Assembly: GCA_003695045.1 (NCBI GenBank)
Contig: RFJB01000049.1
Location: 1 to 5,457, forward strand
Source of the DNA: Candidatus Woesearchaeota archaeon
GTDB lineage: Archaea; Nanobdellota; Nanobdellia; Woesearchaeales; J091
Length of the DNA: 5,457 nucleotides
Direction of reading: 5' to 3'
The notes under the pieces were generated by a model. The model made no database searches, had not been told where the DNA came from, and saw only the letters and a list, made by a program, of their open reading frames with translations. A program made the translations under genes and the position numbers. Of this stretch, positions 1 to 5,457 are shown one piece after another. Position 1 is the stretch's first letter. Every line of letters begins with the position of its first letter.

Positions 1-1
1 A

Positions 2-364
2 TTTCTCAATCCTGATTCAGCAACATTCCAGTTCTTCAGCGCATGGGTAAACGATGCCCTCAGCAAGGCGCGCGGCGCAACTCTCCAAAAGGCAATACTG
101 CAGGTCATAGCAAAGAACGGCTCATTGCGCCTCTCAGAGATAGCCAGGCAGATATACAGGCCCGCCCCTGTAACAAAGGCAATGCTTGAACGGCTCATGC
201 TCACTGACATCATAGTAAAAGAGGACAACCAGTTCAGGTTTGCGTACAAACCGCTTGGAAGATGGTACAAAGCGGTAATCTCCTTTGACGAGCTTAAAGA
301 AATCCCTGACAGCGAAGAAAAGCAGAAGGAGCTTGTAAGCATGCTGGAGGGAAGCAGAGAATGA
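2..364 (+). CDS. 3' end of a protein with C-terminal winged-helix-like domain, possibly an archaeal AAA-type ATPase (partial)
   Basis: The frame is open from the first complete codon at position 2 to the TGA at 362-364, giving 120 residues of a gene that begins upstream of the window. A TTG at 125 could be read as a start, but coding sequence continues unbroken in front of it, so it is an internal leucine codon. The visible part is a helix (AWVNDALSKARGATLQKAI), then LSEIARQIYRPAPVTKAMLERL, a helix-turn-helix pattern, then a short hydrophobic strand (DIIVKED) and an aromatic wing-like strand (FRFAYKPLGRWYK). This order resembles the winged helix that closes many archaeal ATPases of the Arch_ATPase/DUF234 type, where a strand of the form YRF-x-(D/N)P-x-xR-x-W follows the helix-turn-helix. 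The ATPase core would lie outside the window, so no Walker motif can be checked. A stand-alone transcription regulator is the main alternative. The last four bases overlap the next start codon (ATGA). Confidence 0.7.
   Translation, partial: FLNPDSATFQFFSAWVNDALSKARGATLQKAILQVIAKNGSLRLSEIARQIYRPAPVTKAMLERLMLTDIIVKEDNQFRFAYKPLGRWYKAVISFDELKEIPDSEEKQKELVSMLEGSRE
346..350 (+). promoter_or_regulatory. Shine-Dalgarno site GGAGG for the 901-residue membrane protein
   Basis: GGAGG lies inside the end of the upstream gene with ten bases between it and the ATG at 361. It matches the usual anti-Shine-Dalgarno complement and supports the ATG at 361 as the true start, despite the overlap with the upstream stop codon. 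Confidence 0.7.
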
Positions 365-465
365 ATGGCGCAGAGAAACAGGCGGGACTTTTCAGGAGGA
401 TTGCTCTCAACGCGCTCTTCCTGGTAGCAGCCGCCCTGTCAAACTCGCAGAGCGTAGCCGCAGCA
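361..465 (+). other. Predicted secretory signal sequence (residues 1-35)
   Basis: The N-terminus has a short basic region (Arg12-Arg13), a hydrophobic core of about 14 residues (IALNALFLVAAAL), and a polar then small-residue end (SNSQSVAAA). An Ala-x-Ala pattern at 33-35 would suit signal peptidase I. Cleavage would place the new N-terminus outside, which agrees with the charge balance of the later membrane segments. It could instead stay as an uncleaved first membrane helix. Confidence 0.6.
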
Positions 466-3066
466 AGCAAGCTGTCCGAACTCTCAAACAATGAGTGGGT
501 CAAGCTTGTTGCAAACACCGTGATGCTCGGAGCGATTCTCTTTGTGATTTACATATACTCGGTGCCCTCTGAAAAGGAGGATAAGACAAAGAGAGGAATG
601 ATAATACTCGCAGTCATAGGGCTTTGCGGAGCCCTTGCATATCAGTTCATGACGGATGTGTGGTTCTGGCAGGTTCCAATAGTGAAGGCGGTCTTCCACC
701 TGAAAGTAATCACCAATCTCCTTGTAACTGCTGCATTCCTCTTCGCGGCATTCACATTAGCCCAGGCGCTCTCTGATGACTTCAAGAACCAGATGCAGCA
801 GACGGCAAGCAAGTATGCGGCAATAGTGATAATTCTCATGCTGACTTTCAACGTTGCTCTCGGACCTTTCTTCCACAAAGGAAAAATAAAGGACTGGTCC
901 GAGGTAGAGCCCGACTACAAGTATGTCTGGGAAAAGCCCGATGTAAAAAGCGCGTTAAGGTATCTGTTTGGCGACTCAAAATGCTTTGACGATGAAGGAA
1001 GGCAGTATTGCTACAGGGAAGAAGGAGCCGCAGAAGGCGACATAGAGGGCTACGGAATACTCAGGCCGCCATATATTGTGGTGTTCTTCCTCGGCCTTTT
1101 GCTTGCAATCTGGAGTTTCAAAACATTCAACCTCGTGACGGACATAAAGTGGCTTCAGTACATATTCGCATTTGTAATCTCTGCAGGCGTGGCGCACAGC
1201 GGACTCAGCTACAGGGGCTTTGCAAGAATAGCGCAGATAGTAACAGTAATCGTCGTCCACAAAAGCCTTAAAACATCCGACAGCGACATGAACAACGGTC
1301 TTGCATGGGGATTGTCGCTTGCGATAGTCGGAACCATCTTTCATTATGTTTTCCCGGACTACCAGTGGGCGCTGTTTGACTGGGTGTTCTCACTTGGCAC
1401 CATTGCAGCATGGATTATACTCGTAGCAGGAGGGTCCATCATCGGCTTAATCATATTTGGCTGGATGAAGAAAGACGAGAAAAAGAAAGAGAGCAGATGG
1501 TGGCAGGACTTCAAAGTAAACGCAGGCAACTGGGTAAAGAAGCAGGTGCTTGTGAACAAGTGGCTGAAACCTGTGAAAGCAGTTGCCAACTTCTTTAATA
1601 TGAACCTCAGAAGAGAAACTCCGGAGGGAGAGCTTAACTCCCTGTTCAGAGAGCTGAATGTTGAATTCATGGCTTTAATGGATTACATGCTGCGTTTGGA
1701 AGTTTTTGCGGGAAAACACAAAACTGTCTCCGAACTTCTTGATCAGGTCCGAGACGCTTACCGAACCATGGTGTCTCCAACCCACTCATTCCACTCCCTC
1801 TTCAGAGAGATAACGCTCTACAAGCACGGAGTCGGCTATAAGATAGATTCTGACGGAACAGTGTCCATCTCTCCAAAAAGGGTTATGGGAAGGGACTGCA
1901 ATGGCAGAGCCAGAAATATTGCGGCACCAAAAGACGATGGCAGCGAGGATTACAAGATTTCGCAAGAAAAAGACACTCTTGGAGCGCTTGAAGGCCATTA
2001 TTATCTTTACAGCGCATTCAAAGCGCTTAAGTCATATGTTGAACCAGTGAAGGTGGGCGAACCCAATCTGTCAATTCTGGACACGGAACATGAGCCCGCA
2101 GAACAGATGAAGAAACAGATAATCTCAGGCTTTGAGACGCCGTTCGAGAAAGCTCAGGACAACTACAAGAAACTTGTTACAAGCGACACAAACAGGATAA
2201 AGAGGTACGGGGCTCTCAACAAGATTTACGCAATCAGGAACATGGTTTTAGACCAGTACCTTATGCATGGAGCATACGCCCACACTTACATATTCGGGCA
2301 TCCCGAAGCAGAAGTTGAACTTGTAGAAGCAAATAAAAGCGGGGGAAGTGTAGTTCCGGGAGAAGTTGTGTCTCCTGACAAGGCAAGAACTGGAAAATAC
2401 AAACTCTCACCGGATCCGATGGTAAGGCCCGGAAAGGCAATCTCAAGAAGAAGCCGTCTGGGTTGGCTTGACGAAGGGTTGAGGATGCCTCATGAAGTCA
2501 CCCCCGAAGGTTATGTTGTTGAAGACCTTAACAGTTTCAATGTTGAGGGCGGCAACGGATACTTTGGCTATATAAGAAAGATAAAACCGGAGGATATGGT
2601 GTGGGGCAATTTCACAGAGGTTATGAACTGGCTCAACCAGGAGTGGGAGGGCTTTCTGGATGACCTGAGAGACGGCAGGTACCACCCTCTCAGCAGAAAA
2701 GTTTCGGATTATGTAGAATGCCACAAGAAGAAGGATTTTGCCTACAAGACATTGAAAAGAAGCTCCGATACGCCTTCAAGGGAAAACCCTGCATTTGACA
2801 GAGAGGCATTGAAGAACCCCGGCGGTTTTGTTTACTGGGGCAGAAAGAAGTACTATGAAGAAGACCTGAAGAACATTAACAAAAACACAAACCCCTATCC
2901 TACCCTGACGACTATAGGAATGACGCAGTATCTCAAAGACCTTGTAATTGCGCAGTTGAAAAGCGAGAGAGAAGCGCTTGAGAGTTTGAGCAGGTGGGTG
3001 TACGACACAGGAGCCAAAGAGAGAGGATTGTTCACAAGAATGCCGACGGAGGCAGCTTCCGAATAA
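361..3066 (+). CDS. Polytopic membrane protein with signal sequence and large cytoplasmic C-terminal region, unknown function
   Basis: This is a complete 901-residue frame, with ATG in an ATGA overlap with the upstream stop and GGAGG ten bases ahead. Residues 11-35 look like a cleavable signal sequence: FRR, a hydrophobic stretch, then an Ala-rich end with possible cleavage after Ala35. By eye, hydrophobic segments follow near 50-68, 79-97, 111-136, 152-171, 238-256, 264-282, 285-301, 313-331 and 342-368. The positive-inside rule (EKEDKTKR after segment 1, KKDEKKK after segment 9) fits nine segments with the C-terminus in the cytoplasm. The loop at about 172-237 would be external and holds Cys208 and Cys217. 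Segment 9 has a glycine-rich packing pattern (AGGSIIGLIIFG). Residues 370-901 are soluble, mixed and rich in Lys, Tyr and Trp, with conspicuous stretches at 817-835 and 842-858. I recognise no family. A VirB6/TrbL-like transport channel or another membrane platform is conceivable from topology only. It is probably co-expressed with the helical protein that follows. Confidence 0.9.
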   Translation: MNGAEKQAGLFRRIALNALFLVAAALSNSQSVAAASKLSELSNNEWVKLVANTVMLGAILFVIYIYSVPSEKEDKTKRGMIILAVIGLCGALAYQFMTDVWFWQVPIVKAVFHLKVITNLLVTAAFLFAAFTLAQALSDDFKNQMQQTASKYAAIVIILMLTFNVALGPFFHKGKIKDWSEVEPDYKYVWEKPDVKSALRYLFGDSKCFDDEGRQYCYREEGAAEGDIEGYGILRPPYIVVFFLGLLLAIWSFKTFNLVTDIKWLQYIFAFVISAGVAHSGLSYRGFARIAQIVTVIVVHKSLKTSDSDMNNGLAWGLSLAIVGTIFHYVFPDYQWALFDWVFSLGTIAAWIILVAGGSIIGLIIFGWMKKDEKKKESRWWQDFKVNAGNWVKKQVLVNKWLKPVKAVANFFNMNLRRETPEGELNSLFRELNVEFMALMDYMLRLEVFAGKHKTVSELLDQVRDAYRTMVSPTHSFHSLFREITLYKHGVGYKIDSDGTVSISPKRVMGRDCNGRARNIAAPKDDGSEDYKISQEKDTLGALEGHYYLYSAFKALKSYVEPVKVGEPNLSILDTEHEPAEQMKKQIISGFETPFEKAQDNYKKLVTSDTNRIKRYGALNKIYAIRNMVLDQYLMHGAYAHTYIFGHPEAEVELVEANKSGGSVVPGEVVSPDKARTGKYKLSPDPMVRPGKAISRRSRLGWLDEGLRMPHEVTPEGYVVEDLNSFNVEGGNGYFGYIRKIKPEDMVWGNFTEVMNWLNQEWEGFLDDLRDGRYHPLSRKVSDYVECHKKKDFAYKTLKRSSDTPSRENPAFDREALKNPGGFVYWGRKKYYEEDLKNINKNTNPYPTLTTIGMTQYLKDLVIAQLKSEREALESLSRWVYDTGAKERGLFTRMPTEAASE
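499..1464 (+). other. Nine-segment membrane region (residues 47-368) with external CX8C loop
   Basis: The region holds nine hydrophobic segments in two groups. Four lie before an external loop of about 65 residues that is rich in charge and aromatic residues and contains the Cys208/Cys217 pair. Five lie after it. Segments 6 and 7 (264-282 and 285-301) are close together with Arg285 and Arg289 between or within them, so one could be a re-entrant or interface helix. That would alter the count. The boundaries are estimates by eye. Confidence 0.65.
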
Positions 3067-3071
3067 AGTAA

Positions 3072-3079
3072 AGGAGAGG
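3072..3079 (+). promoter_or_regulatory. Shine-Dalgarno site for the 713-residue helical protein
   Basis: The 23-base gap between the two large genes contains AGGAGAGG, ending ten bases before the ATG at 3090. Two overlapping ribosome-binding registers, AGGAG and GAGG, are possible. It supports the ATG at 3090. I see no promoter-like AT-rich element or terminator hairpin in the gap, so independent transcription is unlikely. Confidence 0.65.
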
Positions 3080-3089
3080 AAGTAAGAAA

Positions 3090-5231
3090 ATGAGAGTCAA
3101 AGAAAAGCAGAACAGGGTTGTGACGCAGGAGATGCTTGACAACCTTGAGAGAATAAACAGAGAATTGGCAAGGACTCTCCCGATAATCGCAGATGCAGCT
3201 CTCATTCCCGCAACTGACAAAGGCCGGCTGCTGCTTGACAAAGACCTCAGAGTTTGCAGAAGAATGAGGGATATCGCGGAGGACAAGAACCTTAAAGTTC
3301 ATGAGAAGACTGAAATGCTGCACTCGTTTGCAGCGCGAATCCCGCCGGAAAACGCAGAACTGGCACAATTAAAAAACGCTGTGTTGAGAATCAAAGAGGA
3401 TGCAAAACTCCAGCGGGAAGAGCTGTTTTTCCTGAAAGAAGAGTTGCTCTTGAATATAAGGGGCAAGTCAGAGCCGTTTTTCATCCACTTTCTCTCAGAG
3501 CCCGCGAGTGCTGCGGTTCAGGAAGCGCTAAAAAAAGGGCACATAGTAAATCCCGCCATTTTAAGGAATTTGACGCAAACCAACTGGTCGGGCAGAACAG
3601 TGTTTGACTACTTGAAGTTCCGCCTAGAGAATTATCGCGAGACAAAAATGCTCTCCGAGATAAAATACCTCCTGCATTTGGTGAGCAGAAGGGAGATTGC
3701 TTATCTTGAATCCCTGAAAACCCCTGAGAGCACCGCAACGTTCGTGGAAAATCAGGCAGGGTTTATTGACGGGCTTGTGGAAACGGTTCAAAAGAACAAC
3801 ATGACAAAAGATGTTGACTTCTTGAAAAAGCTGGCGGAAATAAAAGAGGAAGCAACAAAGGCAAAGCCCGACGCAATAAGAGTTTTTCAGGGGATGCTGA
3901 ACTCTCTCGAAAAGCAAATTCCGACTCCCTCCTCTCCAGAGGAGATGTACGGCTTCCCCGACCTTGCCGAGAAGGCAGGGGAGATAAAGAAGATTCTCCA
4001 GCTCATTGTCAAAGAATACCGGAGCAAGGACACCCTGAAGATGCTTTCAAAGAACGAACATGTAAAACACCTTCTGAGATACCAAAAGGAGATAACATAC
4101 CTTCTGGACATTCTCAGAATAATCCCGGGGAACCAGGAGTACATCCAATCGTTGAGGCCTGAACTCAGGAAGCTTGTGAAAGAAAGCAACCCCTCCGACT
4201 GGTCGCTTTTTGAGAGGTTCTATCATGACATCGACAAGAAGAAGTACGACACCAAGTTCATGAAGATGTTCGGAGACAGAAAGACCTATGATGTGTTCAT
4301 TGAAACAAAAGAAAGATTCCACATGTGGCCTAAAAAGTGGGCGGAGGTCATATACAACAGGATAATCGCTCTTTCGGACCCGAGGGAGATTACCCGCGAA
4401 ATTATTGCGGCAAGAGAAGAGATAAAGAAAGCCCTCCTGCTATCGCAAAGCCAGATAAGGAAGAATCTCCTCTCACTTGCATCTGCCCTGCAAAAAGTAG
4501 TGGATGATAAAATCAGGAAACTCGGAAAGGAATCCGAGAGTGCATTTGAAGAACTGGAAAAAACGGTGGAAAAAAGGATTGAAGAGTTAAGCTCTCCTGA
4601 GGAGAAGAAACTCAGGATTCTCTCCGGAATCATAAAGAATCACATTTCTGAGCGTATTGCGTACTGGGACAGAATAACTGAGGAGATGTCAAAAGCAAGA
4701 GACAACATCCAGAGAATGATGCAAAGTTACCAGAAGATGTATGATAACATGATGGGCATCATAAAGAACCCTGAAGCAATAACATACAGGATAACCAAGA
4801 AGAGTGAAGAAAAAATAAGGGTGCTTGGAGAGGTTTACCAGGCGATTAACTGGCTTGAGAAAGCCCAGCTGAACGGCACCCCTCACATTGACCACATAAG
4901 CTGGCTGAAGTCGGTGGTGCCGCGCCTTAACAGGGCTGATGATGCGCACCAGTTCCATGTGGGGGCTCAGGAACAGCTGAGAAAGGCATTCGGAGATAGG
5001 GGTTATGAAGTTTTCAACCAGTTATACATTCTCGGCTGGCAGGCGCTCAAGGAAGCCCACGCAATATGGACAACCCTGGAGAAGATAGGTGCTCACAAGG
5101 TTTTGCAGGAGCTTAAGAAGAGGAATGTCAGAATAAGTCAAGCTTTGGGAATTAAGGAAGAGAGTGAGAAGAGGAGTGTGAGCATAGAACCTCCCAGCAA
5201 AGAACCCGTAAAGGCAAAGTTAGCAGCTTAA
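3090..5231 (+). CDS. Large all-helical, coiled-coil-containing cytoplasmic protein, unknown function
   Basis: This is a complete 713-residue frame, started by an ATG behind a good Shine-Dalgarno site and ended by TAA. It has no signal sequence and no hydrophobic segment long enough to cross a membrane. Almost the whole length has helical composition, rich in Lys, Glu, Leu, Ile and Arg. The stretch at about 432-557 looks like one or more long coiled-coil helices, broken near 501-505 by SSPEE, and has a Met-rich patch at 543-555 (RMMQSYQKMYDNMMGI). A repeated unit is visible: K-x-FGDR-(1-2 residues)-Y-(D/E)VF occurs at 392-403 and 632-642, each preceded by a matching helix (325-342 and 576-594), with a weaker third copy near 191-266. 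The last 25 residues (about 689-713) are charged and Pro/Ser-containing, probably a disordered tail. No catalytic motif is seen. It is likely a scaffold or partner of the membrane protein encoded just upstream, which is inferred from gene order only. Confidence 0.9.
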   Translation: MRVKEKQNRVVTQEMLDNLERINRELARTLPIIADAALIPATDKGRLLLDKDLRVCRRMRDIAEDKNLKVHEKTEMLHSFAARIPPENAELAQLKNAVLRIKEDAKLQREELFFLKEELLLNIRGKSEPFFIHFLSEPASAAVQEALKKGHIVNPAILRNLTQTNWSGRTVFDYLKFRLENYRETKMLSEIKYLLHLVSRREIAYLESLKTPESTATFVENQAGFIDGLVETVQKNNMTKDVDFLKKLAEIKEEATKAKPDAIRVFQGMLNSLEKQIPTPSSPEEMYGFPDLAEKAGEIKKILQLIVKEYRSKDTLKMLSKNEHVKHLLRYQKEITYLLDILRIIPGNQEYIQSLRPELRKLVKESNPSDWSLFERFYHDIDKKKYDTKFMKMFGDRKTYDVFIETKERFHMWPKKWAEVIYNRIIALSDPREITREIIAAREEIKKALLLSQSQIRKNLLSLASALQKVVDDKIRKLGKESESAFEELEKTVEKRIEELSSPEEKKLRILSGIIKNHISERIAYWDRITEEMSKARDNIQRMMQSYQKMYDNMMGIIKNPEAITYRITKKSEEKIRVLGEVYQAINWLEKAQLNGTPHIDHISWLKSVVPRLNRADDAHQFHVGAQEQLRKAFGDRGYEVFNQLYILGWQALKEAHAIWTTLEKIGAHKVLQELKKRNVRISQALGIKEESEKRSVSIEPPSKEPVKAKLAA
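3657..3887 (+). repeat. Possible diverged internal protein repeat, copy A (residues 190-266)
   Basis: The segment starts with EIKYLLHLVSRREIAYLESL and ends with DAIRVFQGML. It parallels the later two copies in order and approximate spacing: helix with (R/K)EI-x-YL, then about 60 residues, then a (V)F-ending helix. It lacks the FGDR signature, and its pairing with copy B rests mainly on ENYRETKMLSEIKYLL against KEYRSKDTLKMLS followed by VKHLL. This is the weakest of the three. Confidence 0.3.
4059..4298 (+). repeat. Internal protein repeat, copy B (residues 324-403)
   Basis: The unit begins with VKHLLRYQKEITYLLDIL and closes with KMFGDRKTYDVF. It matches copy C without gaps over the first helix (V/I, K/R, L, Q, I, Y/W, L in register) and again at the FGDR block with one residue inserted. 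The linker between the two blocks is about 12 residues longer than in copy C. The similarity is at protein level only; the DNA is not repeated. Confidence 0.4.
4812..5015 (+). repeat. Internal protein repeat, copy C (residues 575-642)
   Basis: The unit begins with KIRVLGEVYQAINWLEKAQL and closes with KAFGDRGYEVF, matching copy B at both ends. The FGDR-x-Y-(E/D)VF block is too specific to be explained by general Lys/Glu-rich helical composition. The two copies flank the long coiled-coil stretch, as expected if a duplicated helical domain had been separated by a rod. Confidence 0.4.
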
Positions 5232-5232
5232 A

Positions 5233-5457
5233 ATGGCAGACGAGGACAAATCAGGAATATCAGGAATGGCTTCGGCATTTCTTGAGAGATTCAAGAATAA
5301 AGTAAAGAGAAGTGCCAACAAGGCAATCGGAAGAGATGTCTGGCACATTACAAAAGTCAGGGACGAGGAAACAATACTGGAGGAGGAGCTTCGGGAACAT
5401 AAAAACAAGCTTGTGAACATGCTCAATTCCCTTAAAGAGATGGAAGAACTATACGAA
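5233..5457 (+). CDS. 5' end of a small-start helical protein with basic amphipathic helix, unknown (partial)
   Basis: An ATG at 5233, one base after the previous stop codon, opens a frame that runs to the window edge, giving 75 residues. After an acidic, Ser/Gly-containing start (MADEDKSGISGM), residues 12-33 form a basic amphipathic helix pattern: hydrophobic positions 13, 16, 17, 20, 24, 28, 31 and 32, with Lys/Arg on the other face. Residues 43-75 are a highly charged helix (EETILEEELREHKNKL) that is likely coiled-coil. There is no clear Shine-Dalgarno site in front of 5233, so translation may depend on coupling to the gene before. An in-frame ATG at 5266 has AGGA nine bases ahead and is an alternative start. 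The protein could sit on the membrane surface or bind the preceding coiled-coil protein. The family is not recognised and the total length is unknown. Confidence 0.75.
   Translation, partial: MADEDKSGISGMASAFLERFKNKVKRSANKAIGRDVWHITKVRDEETILEEELREHKNKLVNMLNSLKEMEELYE

Noticed and set aside
125..364. A separate small gene of 79 residues starting at TTG 125.
   Set aside because: The frame is open back to position 2 and the upstream codons translate to protein-like sequence that completes the helix before the helix-turn-helix. It is the end of a longer gene.
1681..1760. A local switch in arginine codons to CGT and CGA inside the membrane protein gene, where AGA/AGG dominate elsewhere.
   Set aside because: Only three codons are involved, the protein reads smoothly across the stretch, and another CGT occurs near 2455. 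This is too little to claim recombination or insertion.
3067..3089. A possible promoter or terminator between the two large genes.
   Set aside because: The 23 bases are purine-rich and fully explained by the ribosome-binding site. There is no TATA-like box, hairpin or T-run.
2895..3368. A 157-residue frame on the minus strand spanning the junction of the two large genes, and other minus-strand frames of 60-122 residues.
   Set aside because: They lie opposite well-supported genes and their translations are rich in Ser, Cys, Phe and Leu, as expected for the reverse of Lys/Glu-rich coding sequence. They have no convincing ribosome-binding sites or domain patterns.
3929..3944. Perfect inverted repeat CTCCTCT-CC-AGAGGAG, followed directly by an ATG; it could be a hairpin or an internal ribosome-binding site.
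   Set aside because: It lies inside the 713-residue gene and encodes Ser-Pro-Glu-Glu, whose codons are naturally palindromic. The same SSPEE motif at 4590-4604 gives a similar palindrome. The loop is too tight for a good hairpin, and the purine run touches the ATG with no spacing.
1..5457. CRISPR array, tRNA/rRNA gene, insertion sequence or attachment site.
   Set aside because: Coding sequence fills almost the whole window. I see no regularly spaced DNA repeats, transposase motifs, terminal inverted repeats or tRNA-like sequence.

Overview
The window reads as one tightly packed, co-directional (+ strand) gene block, probably archaeal. It holds the 3' end of one gene, two complete large genes, and the 5' end of a fourth. 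Archaeal origin, possibly an uncultivated lineage known from metagenomes, is inferred from the following: arginine is written mostly with AGA/AGG and isoleucine often with ATA, purine-rich Shine-Dalgarno sites precede the two complete genes, and none of the proteins is one I recognise as bacterial. This is suggestive only; there is no rRNA, tRNA or universal marker gene in the window.

Layout. (1) Positions 2-364: C-terminal 120 residues of a protein ending in a winged-helix-like domain, of the kind found at the C-terminus of archaeal AAA-type ATPases; its start lies outside the window. (2) 361-3066: a 901-residue protein with a likely secretory signal sequence, about nine further membrane segments, an external loop with a Cys-x8-Cys pair, and a cytoplasmic C-terminal region of about 530 residues. 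(3) 3090-5231: a 713-residue soluble, almost all-helical protein with coiled-coil stretches, a repeated FGDR-containing unit and a disordered tail. (4) 5233-5457: the first 75 residues of a protein with a basic amphipathic helix followed by a charged, probably coiled-coil helix.

The genes are joined by an ATGA stop/start overlap, a 23-base gap holding a Shine-Dalgarno site, and a 1-base gap. I see no promoter or terminator. This spacing points to one transcript and to products made together. The simplest reading is a membrane-anchored complex: a polytopic membrane protein with a large cytoplasmic domain, one or two helical partners, and possibly an ATPase or regulator encoded upstream. I do not recognise proteins 2, 3 or 4 as members of a named family. 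The function is therefore open, and the block is a reasonable candidate for an undescribed envelope-associated system.
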